NCBI RefSeq assembly: GCF_002796605.1
Contig: NZ_CP024923.1
Span: 2,769,001-2,833,000, forward strand
Direction of reading: 5' to 3'
Length of the DNA stretch: 64,000 nucleotides
Source: Sphingomonas psychrotolerans
Lineage (GTDB): Bacteria > Pseudomonadota > Alphaproteobacteria > Sphingomonadales > Sphingomonadaceae
Both the position numbers and the translations under genes were made by a program. A model generated the notes under the pieces. It was not told where the DNA came from, made no database searches, and saw only the letters and a program-made list of their open reading frames with translations. Below, piece by piece: positions 60,532 through 64,000 of this stretch; position 1 is the first letter of the stretch, and every line of letters starts with the position of its first letter.

Positions 60532-61749
60532 CTACGCCTCAGTACACCGGACACCCTGAACCGCGAGCATCGCCGCGGCCATATCGCCGCGGCCGGTGAT
60601 CTCGACACCGTCGAGGGCGAGCCAACCCGCCATGCGTTCGAGCTCCTCCATCAAACGCGCCGGCGCCGCGTCCGGTGCACCGGGCTCAGAATGGGCGCTC
60701 TGGACGACGAGACGGCCTGCTTTGCGATCGGCCTTGAGGTCCACGCGCGCGACGATCCGCTCGCCCAACAGGAAAGGCAGGACATAATAACCGTGCACGC
60801 GCTTCTCGGCCGGCGTGTAGATTTCGAGGCGATAGCGGATGCCGAACAGCCGTTCCGCGCGGCTGCGTTCCCAGATCAACGGGTCGAACGGGGCGAGCAG
60901 CGCCTGACCGGCCACGCGGCGCGGCAGCGTGGCATCCCTGTGCAGATAGGCCTGCTGGCTCCAGCCGCGAACCTGCACCGGCAGCAGCGTCCCCTCTTCC
61001 ACCAGCTCGGCGATCCGCGGAAGCGCGTCGGCGGGCTTCTGGCGGAAATAGTCGCGCAGATCGCCCGCGGTGGCGATGCCGAACGCGGCGGCCGCACGCG
61101 CGAGGAGCGCCCGATGCGCATCGGCATCGGCGGGGGTGGGCTGCGCAAGCACGGCGACGGGAAGGACGCGCTCGGGCAGATCATAGACGCGTTCGAAGCT
61201 GCCCCGCCGTGTCGCCGTGGTGATGCGCCCCGCCCAGAACAGCCATTCGAGCGCGCTCTTGGTATCGCTCCAGCCCCACCAGCCGCCGGTGCCGCGGGTC
61301 TCGGCGATATCGGAAGCGGCCAGCGGCCCCTCGGCCTCGATCCGGGCGAGCAGTGCCTCGGCCTCGCCACGTTGTTCGCCCGCCCACCGTCTCATGCCAC
61401 CCCAGATCGTCTCGCCGCGCTCGGCGCGCCCCATTCGCCAACGCAGCAGCGGGTGGAGTTCGAGCGGCAAGAGCGAGGCCTCATGCGCCCAATATTCGAA
61501 GAGGCGGCGGGGCTTGCCCCAGGCCAGCTGGTCCAGCAGATCGCGCGGATAGGCGCCCAGCCGCGAGAAGAGCGGCAGATAATGCGCGCGCGTCAGCACG
61601 TTGACGCTGTCGATCTGGTGTAGCTGGACGCGGCCGATCACCCTGGCGAGATGCGCAGGCCCGATCCCGGCTGATGGGCGCGCTTTGCCAAAGCCTTGGG
61701 CATGGAGTGCGATCCGGCGCGCTTCGGCCGCAGAAAAGACTTGCTTCAA
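60532..61749 (-). CDS. YcaQ/AlkZ-like DNA glycosylase (winged-helix, HTH_42)
   Basis: A 405-residue protein of the YcaQ family, which opens interstrand crosslinks and removes bulky alkyl adducts from DNA. The QxD catalytic motif is in VQLHQIDSVNVL near residue 45, and AWGKPRRLFEYWAHEASLLP near 80 is the family signature; tandem winged helices follow. The TTG start at 61749 is chosen because GGAGG lies seven bases upstream. It is unrelated to the sugar genes and marks the end of the island. Confidence 0.85.
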   Translation of the reverse strand: MKQVFSAAEARRIALHAQGFGKARPSAGIGPAHLARVIGRVQLHQIDSVNVLTRAHYLPLFSRLGAYPRDLLDQLAWGKPRRLFEYWAHEASLLPLELHPLLRWRMGRAERGETIWGGMRRWAGEQRGEAEALLARIEAEGPLAASDIAETRGTGGWWGWSDTKSALEWLFWAGRITTATRRGSFERVYDLPERVLPVAVLAQPTPADADAHRALLARAAAAFGIATAGDLRDYFRQKPADALPRIAELVEEGTLLPVQVRGWSQQAYLHRDATLPRRVAGQALLAPFDPLIWERSRAERLFGIRYRLEIYTPAEKRVHGYYVLPFLLGERIVARVDLKADRKAGRLVVQSAHSEPGAPDAAPARLMEELERMAGWLALDGVEITGRGDMAAAMLAVQGVRCTEA

Positions 61750-61794
61750 GATCGTGCCTCCGAGCCGGTCCAGTCGACGCCACGGCAAGACACC

Positions 61795-62640
61795 CTATCG
61801 GAACGCCCAGCGCAGCGTGCTCGCGATCCCGCTTGTGCCGAACCGGACGACCGGCGCCGCAAGACCGGGACCCGCGAGACCGTGCATCCGGCGTGCCCAG
61901 GTGGGTAGCAGATCGACCGCCGCCTGAAAGGTCAGCGCCTGAAACGGCTTCATCGCCAGATTGGGCGCCGGCTGCGAAAGCACGAGCCGGGCGACTTCGC
62001 GGGTGCGTTCGTCGGCGACGAGTTCGCGCCGCATGGCGTCGATCAGGGCGTCGGCCCCGGCGCGACTGCGGGGGATCGTATCCGCACCCAGTGCCTCGGC
62101 AATGCGCGCGAACTCGGCGAAATAGCGGTCCTGATCGCGCAGCGACATGCCGGGCTCGGCATAACGGCGCCAGGCGTCGAGGAAGCTCACTGCTTCGGTG
62201 ACGTGCACCCAGGCCAGCAAGCGGGGATCGTCCGCAGTGTAAGGCGTGCCGTCGGGCAGGATGCCGCGCACCCGGGTGTGGACGTCGCGAACCTTGGCGA
62301 TGATCGCTTCGGCGTCTTCGCGCGAGCCATAGCTGGTGACCGCGATGAAGCGCGCGGTACGACGCAGCCGGCCGAGCATGTCGCCGCGGAAGCTCGAATG
62401 ATCCCAGACGCCGGCAAGCACTGCGGGGTGGAGCATCTGGAGCAGCAGCGCCGCGACTCCGCCGACCATCATCGTCGTGACATCGCCATGCACGCGCCAC
62501 ACCGTTGATTGCGGACCGAACAGTCCATCGGGACTGCGCACCACCGGTTTCTCGCCGCGGCTCTGATCGTTGAACACCGCGCGCACCTGTCCGATCAGCG
62601 CGGATTTGAAGGTGCGGGCGGCTCGGCTGGCGGGACTCAT
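61795..62640 (-). CDS. MpaB-family oxygenase-like protein (DUF2236)
   Basis: A 281-residue all-alpha protein of the DUF2236 family, which includes the mycophenolate oxygenase MpaB and latex-clearing proteins. Candidate haem-region histidines are in LLLQMLHPAVLAGVWDHS near residue 70 and WVHVTEAVSF near 147. There is no signal peptide. It lies 45 bases upstream of the YcaQ gene on the same strand. The substrate is unknown. Confidence 0.85.
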   Translation of the reverse strand: MSPASRAARTFKSALIGQVRAVFNDQSRGEKPVVRSPDGLFGPQSTVWRVHGDVTTMMVGGVAALLLQMLHPAVLAGVWDHSSFRGDMLGRLRRTARFIAVTSYGSREDAEAIIAKVRDVHTRVRGILPDGTPYTADDPRLLAWVHVTEAVSFLDAWRRYAEPGMSLRDQDRYFAEFARIAEALGADTIPRSRAGADALIDAMRRELVADERTREVARLVLSQPAPNLAMKPFQALTFQAAVDLLPTWARRMHGLAGPGLAAPVVRFGTSGIASTLRWAFR

Positions 62641-62794
62641 CCGCTCAAGCTAGGGCGCCGCGCGTGTTCGACAAGCCGGGAGGCGCGACAATGCGCACGC
62701 TTACGCAGACAAATCGGGAGCAAAAGCGGCCATTTTGGTGACGCAACAAGGCGTGGATTGACCAAGTCCCTCCCGCAGTGCAGCAACATCGGCC

Positions 62795-64000
<1,206 letters not shown>

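Overview
The window is a high-GC stretch that looks like an alphaproteobacterium of the sphingomonad type. It is packed with TonB-dependent receptors, periplasmic glycoside hydrolases with Sec or Tat leaders, and head-to-tail genes that overlap by 1 or 4 bases (ATGA, GTGA, TGATG). Genus is inferred from style only; no rRNA or tRNA is present. No insertion sequence, integrase, phage gene or CRISPR array was seen. Almost the whole window is a saccharolytic island for unusual plant glycans; only the last 3.5 kb is housekeeping.

Layout. (1) 1-5486, minus: IclR regulator, a leaderless solute-binding-like protein, a Gfo/Idh/MocA oxidoreductase, an SDR resembling 2-keto-3-deoxy-L-fuconate dehydrogenase, and a GH42 enzyme cut by the window edge. 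(2) 5845-15040, minus: a type III CoA-transferase with a frameshifted C-terminus, a MaoC-type hydratase, a ribose-type sugar ABC importer (binding protein, ATPase, permease), a second CoA-transferase and a TonB receptor. (3) 15145-20721, plus, divergent from block 2: a second leaderless solute-binding-like protein, GH127, a RuBisCO-like protein and a DUF1537 sugar-acid kinase. (4) 20878-27322, minus: GH140 apiosidase family, GH78 alpha-L-rhamnosidase, an Asp/Glu-racemase-like protein and an ACS-type MFS transporter. (5) 27650-31878, plus: TonB receptor and a sialidase-like Asp-box protein. (6) 31885-35028: MFS sugar transporter and a Dld-type D-lactate dehydrogenase. (7) 35032-40451: split transketolase plus FGGY kinase (minus) and, divergently, a DeoR regulator and a sugar isomerase; this gene set matches the D-apiose isomerase / D-apulose kinase / apulose-4-phosphate transketolase pathway. 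(8) 40540-60496: GH20, GH2 beta-mannosidase, GH3, GH92, GH29, glycosylasparaginase and TonB receptor on the minus strand, with a divergent GntR/HutC regulator and GH2 beta-galactosidase; together these could take apart a plant-type N-glycan. (9) 60532-64000: YcaQ-type DNA glycosylase, MpaB-family protein and the start of PEP carboxylase.

How it fits. Blocks 3-7 point to rhamnogalacturonan II (RG-II): GH140 releases apiose, GH78 rhamnose, and GH127 includes a known aceric acid hydrolase. The apiose set gives a full intracellular route to pentose phosphates. The GH127-RuBisCO-like-kinase operon, with a CoA-transferase/hydratase/ABC block divergent from it, is the most likely undescribed system. 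I propose it handles a branched sugar acid, aceric acid being the leading candidate and apiose-derived 3-oxo-isoapionate the known alternative. Block 8 is a separate N-glycan system that ends in cleavage of the GlcNAc-Asn bond.
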